A stretch of DNA of 64,000 nt from Rhizobium sp. (GCA_019739215.1 JAHHDR010000024.1:245001-309000), one strand, 5' to 3'; shown: positions 37,813 to 46,832, numbered from the stretch's first letter. The notes: generated from the letters alone by a model not told the origin. Program-made: numbers and translations.

Positions 37813-38279
37813 GCCGGGTCCTGGCCCACGGCACGGCCATCAAGGTCGGCGACACCGGGCTGATCTTCGTGGGCCCATCCGGCTCCGGCAAGTCTTCCCT
37901 GGCGCTGCAGACACTGTTTTCAGCGCGGCTCGACGGCCAGTTCGCCGCGCTGGTCAGCGACGACCAGGTTTTTGTCGAGGCGGTTAACGGCGAAGTGCGC
38001 GCCAGCGCCCCGGCCACGATATCCGGCATGATCGAGCTGCGCGGCAGTGGCATCGGGCGTGTCAGATCCATCCCCGAGGCGCGGCTGCACCATGCCGTCC
38101 GGCTGGTCGAAGTGCATGCCGAAAACCGGATTCCCGAAGGAAATCAAGTCTGGCGCGCCGAGGGTGGAATCACGCTGCCCATGGTCTTCCTCGACCGGAC
38201 GGTGCGAGACCCCTATCCCTGGCTGGAAGCGCTGATCGATGGATTCCCTGTCACGCCGAGCCCACGGCAAGGTGAATGA
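37809..38279 (+). CDS. hprK: HPr kinase/phosphorylase, short alphaproteobacterial form
   Basis: 156 residues, containing only the kinase domain: Walker A VGPSGSGKSSLALQ at residues 21-34, LVSDDQVFVEAVN, and the HprK signature SGMIELRGSGIGRV. The N-terminal regulatory domain of firmicute HprK (about 130 residues) is absent, as usual in this class. Phosphorylates HPr on serine, for the HPr encoded 1 kb downstream. Starts inside the chvG stop codon, linking a two-component system with the regulatory PTS. Confidence 0.93.
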   Translation: MSRVLAHGTAIKVGDTGLIFVGPSGSGKSSLALQTLFSARLDGQFAALVSDDQVFVEAVNGEVRASAPATISGMIELRGSGIGRVRSIPEARLHHAVRLVEVHAENRIPEGNQVWRAEGGITLPMVFLDRTVRDPYPWLEALIDGFPVTPSPRQGE

Positions 38280-38432
38280 AACCTTGTAATCTGTCGCTTT
38301 TTTGACTTGAACTTCCGGGTTTCCTTGCCATGATGGCCGCCCAAAGAGTGGACGCGGCACCTGCTTTCCGCTAACAGCACCGCCCGAGAACAAAAAAGAT
38401 CTGAAAAAGACCCACATGGAGCCCTCTTCAGA

Positions 38433-38834
38433 ATGATCGGACTGGTGCTAGTCACGCACGGACATCTGGCGGATGAATTCCGTTCCGCACTGGAGCACGT
38501 GGTCGGCCCGCAGAAGGCGCTCGAAACCATCTCGATCGGCCCCGACGACGATATGGACAACCGCCGCCAGGACATCATGGACGCGGTCGGCCGCACCGAC
38601 GACGGCAATGGCGTGATCATCCTGACCGACATGTTCGGCGGGACGCCGTCCAATCTCTCGATTTCCGTCATGTCGCGTGGCAATACCGAAGTGATTGCCG
38701 GGATGAACCTGCCCATGCTCATCAAGCTGGCCGGCGTGCGCGGCGAGAACAACATGCAGAAGGCGCTGGCCGACGCATCCGAGGCAGGCCGCAAGTATAT
38801 CTATGTCGCAAGCCGCGTGCTCTCCGGCAAATAA
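38433..38834 (+). CDS. PTS system EIIA component, mannose family (EIIA-Man-like)
   Basis: 133 residues. The phosphorylatable His9 lies in VLVTHGHLADEF, the conserved EIIA-Man active site, and VIILTDMFGGTPSNL is the second signature loop. No EIIB, EIIC or EIID gene is present, so this is part of the transport-free regulatory PTS of alphaproteobacteria, acting with HPr and HprK. Lies 153 bp after hprK and 8 bp before the HPr gene. Confidence 0.93.
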   Translation: MIGLVLVTHGHLADEFRSALEHVVGPQKALETISIGPDDDMDNRRQDIMDAVGRTDDGNGVIILTDMFGGTPSNLSISVMSRGNTEVIAGMNLPMLIKLAGVRGENNMQKALADASEAGRKYIYVASRVLSGK

Positions 38835-38842
38835 GGACCAAC

Positions 38843-39124
38843 ATGGCTGGCGGCGGGCTCGAGCGCGAAATCCTCATCATCAACAAGCGTGGCCTGCATG
38901 CCCGGGCATCGGCCAAGTTCGTCCAGGTCGTGGAAACCTTCGATGCCGAGATCCACGTCTCGAAGGACGGCATGACGGTGGGGGGCACCTCGATCATGGG
39001 CCTGATGATGCTGGCCGCATCGCCCGGCTCGACCATCATGGTCACCGCGTCCGGCGCCCAGGCCGAGGAAGCGCTTGACACGATCGAGCAGCTGATCGCC
39101 GACAAGTTCGGCGAGGAAGCATGA
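38843..39124 (+). CDS. Phosphocarrier protein HPr
   Basis: 93 residues. His19 in KRGLHARASAKFVQV is the site phosphorylated by enzyme I; the regulatory serine for HprK is Ser50 in TSIMGLMMLAA. Receives phosphate from PtsP/PtsI, not present in the window, and passes it to the EIIA encoded just upstream. The combination hprK-EIIA-HPr after chvIG is the standard rhizobial arrangement. Confidence 0.95.
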   Translation: MAGGGLEREILIINKRGLHARASAKFVQVVETFDAEIHVSKDGMTVGGTSIMGLMMLAASPGSTIMVTASGAQAEEALDTIEQLIADKFGEEA

Positions 39125-39285
39125 TGCGTTCGGTGGCGTTGCGCGGGAACGACTCCCTCACGAAGCCGATCCGCCGGACTCATCGTCGAGCAACCCACCG
39201 GCGATCCGACTTAACCTCACGCAACGCCCGCGCAGGCGAAGCGGCCTAGACTGTGCGGAACCGAAACCTTTCCGCTGCGCCAACC

Positions 39286-40038
39286 ATGCATCGTCCCCAG
39301 CGCTCCCGCCTTTCTCCCTACCGCCGCCTGTTCTCGAAACTGGCGGTGCATCGCCGTAGCGGCGTGACCGATGCGGCACTGGGCACCTTGCTGGCTTTCA
39401 TTGCCGGAGCGATCAATGCCGGCGGGTTCATCGCCATCGGCAAATACACATCGCACATGACCGGCATCATCTCGGCGGTGGCCGACGACATCGCGCTCGG
39501 CGTCTTCGGCGCGGCCGGTATCGGCGTGCTGCTGTTCGTGGCGTTCACCGCCGGCGCGGGCTGTTCGGCCATCTTGATCAACTGGGGCCGGCGGAATTAT
39601 CGCGCGCGGCAATATGCCTATCCGCTCTTTGTCGAAGCGGTTCTTCTGCTCGGTTTCGGCGCAGCCGGACTGCTCCAGCCGGCACTCTTCGTGGCGGTGG
39701 CAGCACCCCTGCTCTGCTTCATCATGGGGCTGCAGAACGCGACAATCACCAAGATCTCGGGCGCCCGGGTGCGAACCACACATGTAACAGGCATGGTTAC
39801 CGATATCGGCATTGAACTCGGCAAGCTTGTCTATGTGGGCCGTGACCATGGGCCTGGACGGCCCCGCGTCGTCGCCAATCTGGCGCGGCTGTCGATCCAC
39901 GGGCGGATGGTGGCGATGTTCTTTGTGGGCGGCATCGTCGGCGCAATCGGCTTCGGCCATCTCGGCTTCGGATTTTCCGCCCCGCTGGCTGCCTTGCTGA
40001 TTGGAGTCGTGTCGCCGGTGATCCTGTCTCGGCGCTAG
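39286..40038 (+). CDS. DUF1275 (YoaK) family membrane protein
   Basis: 250 residues from ATG 39286 (a GTG at 39253 is in frame). Six or so hydrophobic segments; signature [20 protein letters not shown] near residue 45 and [35 protein letters not shown], all DUF1275 features. Function unknown; inner membrane. Precedes ahcY on the same strand but is separated from it by a 143-bp leader. Confidence 0.88.
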   Translation: MHRPQRSRLSPYRRLFSKLAVHRRSGVTDAALGTLLAFIAGAINAGGFIAIGKYTSHMTGIISAVADDIALGVFGAAGIGVLLFVAFTAGAGCSAILINWGRRNYRARQYAYPLFVEAVLLLGFGAAGLLQPALFVAVAAPLLCFIMGLQNATITKISGARVRTTHVTGMVTDIGIELGKLVYVGRDHGPGRPRVVANLARLSIHGRMVAMFFVGGIVGAIGFGHLGFGFSAPLAALLIGVVSPVILSRR

Positions 40039-40111
40039 CCGTCGATCATATAAAGACTTCTTTATATCCTTATTGCCTTTTTCCGCGAACACTGGTACAT
40101 CGCCCGCCAAT

Positions 40112-40159
40112 GCCGGAGCGCTGCACGCAAAGCCCGGCAAGCGCCGATGAGTGGCGCAC
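40112..40159 (+). promoter_or_regulatory. S-adenosylhomocysteine (SAH) riboswitch-like leader of ahcY
   Basis: The RNA begins with a stem GCCGG (40112-40116) that pairs with CCGGC (40134-40138). Between them is GAGCGCTGCA (40116-40125), matching the highly conserved GAGCGCUGC core of SAH riboswitches, followed by CGCAAAGCC. A downstream GGCGCAC (40153-40159) can pair with GAGCGC to form the expected pseudoknot with one mismatch. The element ends 11 bases before the GGAG ribosome-binding site of ahcY, the gene that SAH riboswitches switch on. The second stem is weak, so a covariance-model test is needed for certainty. Confidence 0.5.
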
Positions 40160-40181
40160 GCAACCAATCTGGAGATTCCGC

Positions 40182-41582
40182 ATGAGTGCTGCCAAGGACT
40201 ATCATGTCGCCGATATCGGCCTTGCCGATTACGGCCGCAAGGAACTGACGATCGCCGAGACCGAAATGCCGGGCCTGATGGCCGCGCGCAAGGAATTCGG
40301 CGAGACGAAGCCGCTGAAGGGTGCGCGCATCACCGGTTCGCTGCACATGACGATCCAGACCGGCGTGCTGATCGAGACGCTTGTCGCACTGGGCGCCGAG
40401 GTTCGCTGGGCCTCGTGCAACATCTTTTCGACCCAGGACCATGCCGCCGCCGCGATCGCCGCTGCCGGCATCCCGGTCTATGCCGTCAAGGGCGAGACGC
40501 TCGAGGAATACTGGACCTATACCGACAAGATCTTCCAGTGGGCCGATGGCGGCTTCTCCAACATGATCCTCGACGACGGCGGCGACGCCACCATGTACAT
40601 CCTGCTCGGCGCCCGCGCCGAAGCCGGCGAGGACGTGCTGTCCAAGCCCGAGTCGGAAGAAGAGGAAGTTCTGGTCGCCCAGATCAAGAAGCGCCTGGCC
40701 GCCTCGCCGGGCTGGTTCACCAAGCAGCGCGACGCGATCAAGGGCGTGACCGAAGAGACCACGACCGGCGTGCACCGCCTCTACCAGCTCCAGGAAAAGG
40801 GCCTGCTGCCCTTCCCGGCGATCAACGTCAACGATAGCGTCACCAAGTCGAAGTTCGACAACAAGTACGGCTGCAAGGAATCGCTGGTCGACGGCATCCG
40901 CCGTGGCACCGACGTGATGATGGCCGGCAAGGTCGCCGTCGTCTGCGGCTATGGCGACGTGGGCAAGGGTTCGGCCGCTTCTCTGGCTGGCGCAGGCGCG
41001 CGCGTAAAAGTCACGGAAATCGACCCGATCTGCGCCCTGCAGGCCGCCATGGACGGGTTTGAAGTCGTCCAGCTTGAAGACGTCGTCAAGACCGCCGACA
41101 TCTTCATCACCGCGACCGGCAACAAGGACGTCATCCGTCTCGACCACATGCGCGAGATGAAGGACATGGCGATCGTCGGCAATATCGGCCACTTCGACAA
41201 CGAGATCCAGGTCCAGGCGCTCCGGAACCTCAAGTGGAACAACATCAAGCCGCAGGTCGACATGATCGAGTTCCCCAAGGGCAACCGTATGATCCTGCTC
41301 TCGGAAGGCCGGCTGCTCAACCTCGGCAACGCGACCGGACACCCGTCCTTCGTGATGAGCGCCTCCTTCACCAACCAGGTGCTGGGCCAGATCGAGCTGT
41401 TCACCAACAAGGGCGCCTACAAGAATGAGGTTTACGTTCTGCCGAAGCACCTCGACGAGAAGGTTGCGCGCCTGCATCTCGAGAAGCTCGGCGTGCGCCT
41501 GACCGAACTGTCCGACCAGCAGGCTGACTATATCAGCGTGGAAAAGAGCGGTCCGTTCAAGGCTGAACACTACCGCTATTAA
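40182..41582 (+). CDS. ahcY: S-adenosylhomocysteine hydrolase
   Basis: 466 residues. Signatures: [54 protein letters not shown], the NAD-binding [18 protein letters not shown], and C-terminal KAEHYRY. Cleaves S-adenosylhomocysteine to homocysteine and adenosine, relieving product inhibition of methyltransferases. The start ATG 40182 has a GGAG ribosome-binding site and gives the usual [15 protein letters not shown]; the upstream frame to 40110 overlaps the riboswitch-like element. Confidence 0.97.
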   Translation: MSAAKDYHVADIGLADYGRKELTIAETEMPGLMAARKEFGETKPLKGARITGSLHMTIQTGVLIETLVALGAEVRWASCNIFSTQDHAAAAIAAAGIPVYAVKGETLEEYWTYTDKIFQWADGGFSNMILDDGGDATMYILLGARAEAGEDVLSKPESEEEEVLVAQIKKRLAASPGWFTKQRDAIKGVTEETTTGVHRLYQLQEKGLLPFPAINVNDSVTKSKFDNKYGCKESLVDGIRRGTDVMMAGKVAVVCGYGDVGKGSAASLAGAGARVKVTEIDPICALQAAMDGFEVVQLEDVVKTADIFITATGNKDVIRLDHMREMKDMAIVGNIGHFDNEIQVQALRNLKWNNIKPQVDMIEFPKGNRMILLSEGRLLNLGNATGHPSFVMSASFTNQVLGQIELFTNKGAYKNEVYVLPKHLDEKVARLHLEKLGVRLTELSDQQADYISVEKSGPFKAEHYRY

Positions 41583-41597
41583 CCCTTTATTAACCAT
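41579..41597. promoter_or_regulatory. CtrA-type box at the end of ahcY
   Basis: TTAA, seven bases, TTAA (41579-41593), the second half being TTAACCAT, the motif described for rhizobial CtrA. It overlaps the ahcY stop codon and lies 325 bp upstream of divL. The ahcY terminator lies between it and divL, so a role in divL expression is uncertain. Confidence 0.45.
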
Positions 41598-41612
41598 TAT
41601 ACCAAATCTTGT

Positions 41613-41651
41613 AGCCACGGCCGTAACTTGCGGCCGTGGCTTTCTTTTTTT
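41613..41651 (+). terminator. Rho-independent terminator of ahcY
   Basis: Perfect 11-bp stem AGCCACGGCCG / CGGCCGTGGCT with a seven-base loop, followed by TTCTTTTTTT. Confidence 0.93.
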
Positions 41652-41917
41652 GCAACATCGCTTCCCTGGTCAGGCCCGCGATAGTATCATTTTCTAATAT
41701 GATTCGACCGAGATGTAGTCCCTCACCCAAGGCGGCGGTGGAGGGAGGACGACTTGGCGGACTGGCGGTTTTCCGGCAGTCACTCTGGGGCTTCGCATGA
41801 TGCAAGCCCTCTGCCGACGACACTATGTCGGCAAAAGGTCCGGACCCGAAGGGTCAGGTAGCGGCGTGACCAGCCGCATAAGAAGAGACTATTTGGCGGA
41901 ATAGCGGGGACTGCCTG
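41652..41917. other. Upstream region of divL
   Basis: 266 bp without an evident gene. Reading forward there are short self-complementary stretches (GCCGAC at 41814 with GTCGGC at 41827; GGACCC with GGGTC near 41843-41855) that could fold in the leader of divL. No convincing -35/-10 pair, tRNA or open frame was found. Confidence 0.4.
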
Positions 41918-44440
41918 ATGCGTTCAGGATTGGATGATTTTGCTGCGTCTTCGCAGACGGTTCTACTTCGCGAACCCCCTTCCGACACTTGCAGGCGCTC
42001 GAGCCGTATCACCCGCAACCTGCTGGCCACCGTCGCCGTACTTGCTCCCGCCTCAGCGCTTGCCGCCCCCGCGGCCGAGCGGTTTCTGACCGGCATCAAC
42101 ATGATCGGAATGGCGGCGGTGGTGGGCGTGGTTTCCGTTTCGCTGGCCGGCGCCTTCATGCTGATGAAGCGCCGGACGGTGATCGAAAACGAGAATCGCG
42201 AAATCCGTTCGGCCCTCTCCGATGCACAGAACCGCATATCGCGATACGAGGCGCTGATTGCCGACAAGAACCGCCGGATCGTGGTCTGGGAAGGCAAGAG
42301 CGGCAGCGCGGAACTGCTCGGCCAGTTGCCGCCGGAAATCGGCGCGCCGGCGAACGACCGGGACTTCCTGGCCTTTGGCCGATGGCTCAAGCCGCGGTCC
42401 GCCTCAGCGCTCGAAAAGGCGATCGACGCGTTGCGCAGCGATGCCGTTATCTTCGACCTCGTGGTGGAGACCGGCCAAGACGAGGTGCTGGAAGCCCAGG
42501 GCCGGGTGTCCGGCGGCAGGGCCTTCGTCCGCTTCGTCTCGCTGAACAACCTCCGGGCGCAGCTTGCCGAGCTCCAGCTCGAGCGCGACCGGCTGCATGG
42601 CTCGATCCGCGCCTTCCAGACATTGCTCGACGCGGTCGACACGCCGAGCTGGCAGCGCGCTCCGGATGGCATGCTGTCATGGGTCAACGATGCCTATAGC
42701 GAAGCGGTGCAGGCGCCGAACAAGGAGACCGTGCTGTCGGAGGGCCGAGAGTTGCTCGAAACCGTCAGCCGCGAGAAGATCAAGGCCATCGCCACGGCCG
42801 ATACACCGTTCCGCGACAAGGTGGCGACCGTCGTCAATGGCAGCCGCACCTTCTACGAGGTGGTGGATGTCAGGACCCCGAGCGGCACCGCCGGCATTGC
42901 CACCGACATCAGCCGGCAGGAAGCCGTGCGGGACGAGCTGAACCGCACCATCAAGAGCCATGCCGAAACGCTGGACATGCTGGCGACGCCGGTAGCGATC
43001 TTCGACGACCGCCAGCGGCTGCAATATTACAACCAGGCCTTCCGCCAGCTCTGGGAGCTCGATGTGCCCTTCCTCGAGTCACAGCCGGAGCATGGCGAAC
43101 TCCTCGAGCGCCTGCGTGCCGCCGGGCGCGTGCCGGAACAGCTCAACTGGAAGCCCTGGAAGGACTCGATCCTTTCGGTCTACCGCTCGCTCGACACCCA
43201 TACCGACGTCTGGCACCTGCCCAGCCGGCAGACGCTGCGCGTTTTCGCCACGGCGCGGCCGCAGGGTGGCGCCACCTGGGTGTTCGAGAACCTGACCGAA
43301 CAGGTCGATCTCGAGACGCGCTACAACACTCTGCTGAAGGTGCAGGGCGAGACCATCGACCATCTGGCCGAAGGGGTTGCGGTCTTCGCGCCGGACGGCC
43401 GGATCACGCTTTCCAACCCAGCCTTCCGCGCACTCTGGGGCGTCACCGCCGAGCAGGCCGAGCCGGGAACGCATATCAAGGCGATCGAGGCCGCCTGTGC
43501 CTCAAGCCATGACGGTCCTGAGGGATGGAAGACCTTCACCCGCGCGATCACGTCCTTCGAGGACCGGCGCGAGCAGATCTCCGGCAAGCTCGAACTCAAG
43601 ACCGGCCTGGTGCTCGACTACGCCGTGATCCCGCTGCCCGACGCACAGACGATGCTGACCTTCGTCAACGTCACCGACAGCGAACTCGCCGAACGGGCGC
43701 TCAAGGACAAGAACGAGGCGCTCACCAAGGCCGACGAACTGAAGAACGACTTCGTCAAGCACGTGTCCTACGAACTGCGTTCGCCGCTGACCAACATCAT
43801 CGGGTTTACCGACCTGCTGCGCACGCCGGGCATGGATCCACTCACGGACAGGCAGTCGGAGTACCTCAACCACATTTCCAATTCGTCCTCGGTGCTGCTG
43901 ACGCTGGTCAACGACATTCTCGATCTCGCCACGGTCGATGCCGGCATCATGCGGCTCAGCCTCGAACCGCTCGATATCAACGAACTGCTGGACGAGGTGT
44001 CGCTGCAGATCGCCCACCGCCTGCAGGAAGGCAACCTCACGCTCAGGATCACCGCCGACAACGACCTCGGCACGCTGGTTGCCGATCACCAGCGGCTCAA
44101 GCAGATCTTCGTCAAGCTTCTGTCCAACGCCGCCAACTTCGCGCCCGAAGGCAGCGCCATCGGCCTGCGGTGCTGGCGCGACGGCGCAGATTTTCTCTTC
44201 ACCGTCTCCGATTCCGGCCAGGGCATGGCACCGGAGACCATCGCCAAGGTTTTCAACCGGTTCGAGAGCGACGGACGCGGTGGACGCCGCTCCGGCGCCG
44301 GCCTGGGACTGGCAATTGTCGAAAGCTTCGTCAGCCTGCATCATGGCACGATTTCGGTCGATTCGGCGCCCAGCCAGGGCACCCGGATCACGTGCCGCAT
44401 TCCGGCCGGCGAGACTTCACGGCTCGCCGCCGCCGTCTAG
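41918..44440 (+). CDS. divL: DivL-type cell-cycle sensor kinase (tyrosine at phosphoacceptor site)
   Basis: 840 residues. Two hydrophobic segments near the N-terminus (LLATVAVLAPASALAAPAA and MIGMAAVVGVVSVSLAGAFM), then several PAS domains (about 195-310, 345-450, 470-585), a dimerisation helix and an HATPase domain. The H-box reads FVKHVSYELRSPLTNIIGF with Tyr618 where histidine kinases have the phosphoacceptor His, the hallmark of DivL. Downstream boxes: LSNAANFAPEGSAI, VSDSGQGMAPE, SGAGLGLAIVESF. In Caulobacter DivL binds DivK and controls CckA, and so CtrA phosphorylation and asymmetric division. Followed by tsaE-amgK, as often in rhizobia. Confidence 0.92.
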   Translation: MRSGLDDFAASSQTVLLREPPSDTCRRSSRITRNLLATVAVLAPASALAAPAAERFLTGINMIGMAAVVGVVSVSLAGAFMLMKRRTVIENENREIRSALSDAQNRISRYEALIADKNRRIVVWEGKSGSAELLGQLPPEIGAPANDRDFLAFGRWLKPRSASALEKAIDALRSDAVIFDLVVETGQDEVLEAQGRVSGGRAFVRFVSLNNLRAQLAELQLERDRLHGSIRAFQTLLDAVDTPSWQRAPDGMLSWVNDAYSEAVQAPNKETVLSEGRELLETVSREKIKAIATADTPFRDKVATVVNGSRTFYEVVDVRTPSGTAGIATDISRQEAVRDELNRTIKSHAETLDMLATPVAIFDDRQRLQYYNQAFRQLWELDVPFLESQPEHGELLERLRAAGRVPEQLNWKPWKDSILSVYRSLDTHTDVWHLPSRQTLRVFATARPQGGATWVFENLTEQVDLETRYNTLLKVQGETIDHLAEGVAVFAPDGRITLSNPAFRALWGVTAEQAEPGTHIKAIEAACASSHDGPEGWKTFTRAITSFEDRREQISGKLELKTGLVLDYAVIPLPDAQTMLTFVNVTDSELAERALKDKNEALTKADELKNDFVKHVSYELRSPLTNIIGFTDLLRTPGMDPLTDRQSEYLNHISNSSSVLLTLVNDILDLATVDAGIMRLSLEPLDINELLDEVSLQIAHRLQEGNLTLRITADNDLGTLVADHQRLKQIFVKLLSNAANFAPEGSAIGLRCWRDGADFLFTVSDSGQGMAPETIAKVFNRFESDGRGGRRSGAGLGLAIVESFVSLHHGTISVDSAPSQGTRITCRIPAGETSRLAAAV

Positions 44441-44492
44441 GGCATTTTCGGCGAGCGGAGTCGCCTTCTATGCTCTATCTCTTTGTTTTTAC

Positions 44493-44536
44493 GCAATTCC
44501 GGACGCAAAACCGGTTCCCACTTTTGCTGGAATTGC
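44493..44536. repeat. Rhizobial intergenic mini-palindrome
   Basis: GCAATTCC (44493-44500) and GGAATTGC (44529-44536) are perfect inverted arms around a 28-base centre containing GGACGCAAAACCGG and CACTTTTGCT. From memory, close variants of this unit recur in intergenic regions of Rhizobium, Sinorhizobium and Mesorhizobium. It fills most of the gap between divL and tsaE. Confidence 0.7.
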
Positions 44537-44556
44537 TCTAGACGCAGTGGACCTCA

Positions 44557-46083
44557 ATGCCGACCTTCAGCTATTTCCTTCCGAACGATGATGCCACAAG
44601 CGGACTGGGCGAGGACCTCGCGTTGGCTGTCAGGCCGGGCGACTGCCTGGCGCTGCGGGGCGACCTCGGTGCCGGCAAGTCGGCCCTGTCGCGCGCCCTG
44701 ATCCGCAGCGTCGCCAATGACGATATGCTCGAAGTCCCGAGCCCAACCTTCACGCTGGTGCAGAGCTACGAGCTGCGCCATCCGATCCATCACTTCGACC
44801 TCTACCGGCTGGCCGACGAAAGCGAACTGGCCGAACTCGGCCTCGACGAGGCCCTGTCGCGCGGCGTGGTGCTGATCGAATGGCCGGACAAGGCGGGCGG
44901 CTCGCTGCCCGGGGATGCGATTTCCATCGAGATCACCCATGAAGGCGAAGGCCGCCGGGTGACGATCGATTGCGGCGAAGGCCGCTTTGCCGACCGGCTG
45001 GCGCGCGTCAAGGCTATCCGCGCCTTCATGGACGACAATGGCTACAGGGGCGCGCGTCGCCGCTTCCTGATCGGCGATTCCTCCTTTCGTGCCTATGAGC
45101 GGATCACGACAGCGGACGGACGACCACTGGTGCTGATGGATTCGGCCGCCCGACCAAACGGCCCGCCGATCCGCAACGGCAAGCCCTATTCGCAGCTCGT
45201 GCACCTGGCGGAGAATGTCCAGCCCTTTATCGCCGTGGGTCGCTATCTCAAGGGCATGGGCCTGTCGGCGCCCGAGATCTACGAAACGGATATCGACCAG
45301 GGCATCCTCATGATCGAGGATCTCGGCTCCGAGGGCGTGCTGGACAGCGCCGGCAAGCCGATTGCCAAGCGCTACGAGGAGGCGGTGCGCGGACTGGCCG
45401 GTATGCATCGCCAGCAGCCACCTCTCCGGCTGCCAATCGAAAACGGGCACTATCACGACATACCGTCCTTCGACCGTGAGACACTGAAATTCGAGGCCGA
45501 AGTGCTGCTCGACTGGCATATTCCCTGGCTCAGGGGCGGCGAGAAAGCGAGCGAGGCAGAGGCACGCGATTATCTCGAGATATGGGATCACCTGATCGAC
45601 GAACTCGACGGGCTGGAAACAAACCTCGTGCTGCGCGACTACCATTCGCCCAACATCCTGTGGCTGCCCGAGCGCCGCGGATTTGACCGCGTCGGCATCA
45701 TCGACTTCCAGGACGCGATCATCGGGCCGACCTCCTATGACGTCGTGTCGCTGGCGCAGGATGCGCGCGTGACTGTCGAGCGGCCGCTTATGGAGCGGCT
45801 GATCGAGATCTACATGACCGACCGCGAGGCGCAGGGACCCTTCGATCGCAAGGCCTTCCTGAAGGGTTTTGCCATCATGTCGGCCGAGCGCGCCTGCCGC
45901 CTCAACGGGCTGTGGGTGCGGCTGTGGAAGCGCGACGGCATGGAGAGCTACATGCGCCACATGCCGCGCACGCTGTGGCACCTTTCCATGGCCTTCGAGC
46001 ATGAGGTCAATGCACCGCTCAGGGACTGGTGCCGCAGGACGGGCGTGAAGTTCGAGGCGGCACCGCAAGCGGTCCCGGCATGA
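44557..46083 (+). CDS. tsaE: Fusion of TsaE ATPase and AmgK-like sugar kinase
   Basis: 508 residues. Residues 1-155 are TsaE (YjeE): Walker A RGDLGAGKSALSRALI, SPTFTLVQSYELRHPIHHFD and LYRLADESELAELGLDE, the ATPase of the complex that makes threonylcarbamoyl-adenosine at tRNA position 37. From about 170 onward it is an aminoglycoside-phosphotransferase fold kinase: ARRRFLIGDSSFRAYERI, Brenner-type catalytic LRDYHSPNILW, and GIIDFQDAIIGPTSYD. This half resembles AmgK, the anomeric kinase for MurNAc/GlcNAc in cell-wall recycling, and the adjacent murU supports that. The fusion is common in Rhizobiaceae as I recall. The stop overlaps the murU ATG. Confidence 0.88.
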   Translation: MPTFSYFLPNDDATSGLGEDLALAVRPGDCLALRGDLGAGKSALSRALIRSVANDDMLEVPSPTFTLVQSYELRHPIHHFDLYRLADESELAELGLDEALSRGVVLIEWPDKAGGSLPGDAISIEITHEGEGRRVTIDCGEGRFADRLARVKAIRAFMDDNGYRGARRRFLIGDSSFRAYERITTADGRPLVLMDSAARPNGPPIRNGKPYSQLVHLAENVQPFIAVGRYLKGMGLSAPEIYETDIDQGILMIEDLGSEGVLDSAGKPIAKRYEEAVRGLAGMHRQQPPLRLPIENGHYHDIPSFDRETLKFEAEVLLDWHIPWLRGGEKASEAEARDYLEIWDHLIDELDGLETNLVLRDYHSPNILWLPERRGFDRVGIIDFQDAIIGPTSYDVVSLAQDARVTVERPLMERLIEIYMTDREAQGPFDRKAFLKGFAIMSAERACRLNGLWVRLWKRDGMESYMRHMPRTLWHLSMAFEHEVNAPLRDWCRRTGVKFEAAPQAVPA

Positions 46084-46823
46084 CGGCACCGATCCGCCAG
46101 GCGATGGTGCTCGCAGCCGGCCTCGGCACACGCATGAGGCCGATCACCGAGACGATCCCGAAGCCGCTGGTGAAGATATCAGGCAAGCCGCTGATCGACT
46201 ACGCGCTCGATATGCTCAAGGCGGCGGGCTGCGAGAAGGTGGTGGTCAATGTCCATTGGCTGGCCGACCAGATGGAAGCGCATCTTTCTGTCTATGCCGG
46301 CATGGAGATCATCGTCTCCGACGAACGGGCGGAACTGCTCAATTCCGGTGGCGGCCTCGCCAAGGGGCTGGCGCTGCTCGATCCCGGCCCGGTCTTCGTG
46401 ATGAATGCAGATCTGTTCTGGATCGGCGAGGCGTGGGACGAACTGACCAACCTGGAACGTTTAGCCGGATTCTTCGATCCGGCGAGAATGGACATGGCCC
46501 TGCTCTGCGTGAAGCTCGAGGACACGACCGGCCATGACGGCAAGGTGGATTTTGCGCTTGGCAGCAAGGGCGAGCTTGTCCGCTGGCGCTCCGTCGACGG
46601 CAAGATGCCAGAGGGCGTGGGCGTGGTCTATGCCGGCGCGATCGTCATGGACAGCCGCCTGCTCGACGATGCGCCCGTCGGGCCATTCAATCTCAACATC
46701 TATTTCGACCGGGCGATTGCCGCGAATCGTCTCTATGGCCTAATACTCGATGGTCATTGGGTGACGGCCGGTACCCCCGAAGCCATCGGGGCCGCCGAGG
46801 AGGCCGTTCGCGAATTCAGCTGA
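46080..46823 (+). CDS. murU: N-acetylmuramate-1-phosphate uridylyltransferase (MurU-like nucleotidyltransferase)
   Basis: 247 residues from ATG 46080, overlapping the previous stop by four bases. Nucleotidyltransferase start MVLAAGLGTRMRPITETIPK followed by PLVKISGKPLIDYALD, and the catalytic FVMNADLFWI metal-binding region; ends with WVTAGTPEAIGAAE. With AmgK it converts recycled MurNAc to UDP-MurNAc, bypassing early peptidoglycan precursor synthesis. The role rests on family similarity and the amgK neighbour. Confidence 0.87.
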   Translation: MTAPIRQAMVLAAGLGTRMRPITETIPKPLVKISGKPLIDYALDMLKAAGCEKVVVNVHWLADQMEAHLSVYAGMEIIVSDERAELLNSGGGLAKGLALLDPGPVFVMNADLFWIGEAWDELTNLERLAGFFDPARMDMALLCVKLEDTTGHDGKVDFALGSKGELVRWRSVDGKMPEGVGVVYAGAIVMDSRLLDDAPVGPFNLNIYFDRAIAANRLYGLILDGHWVTAGTPEAIGAAEEAVREFS

Positions 46824-46832
46824 GGAGATGCG

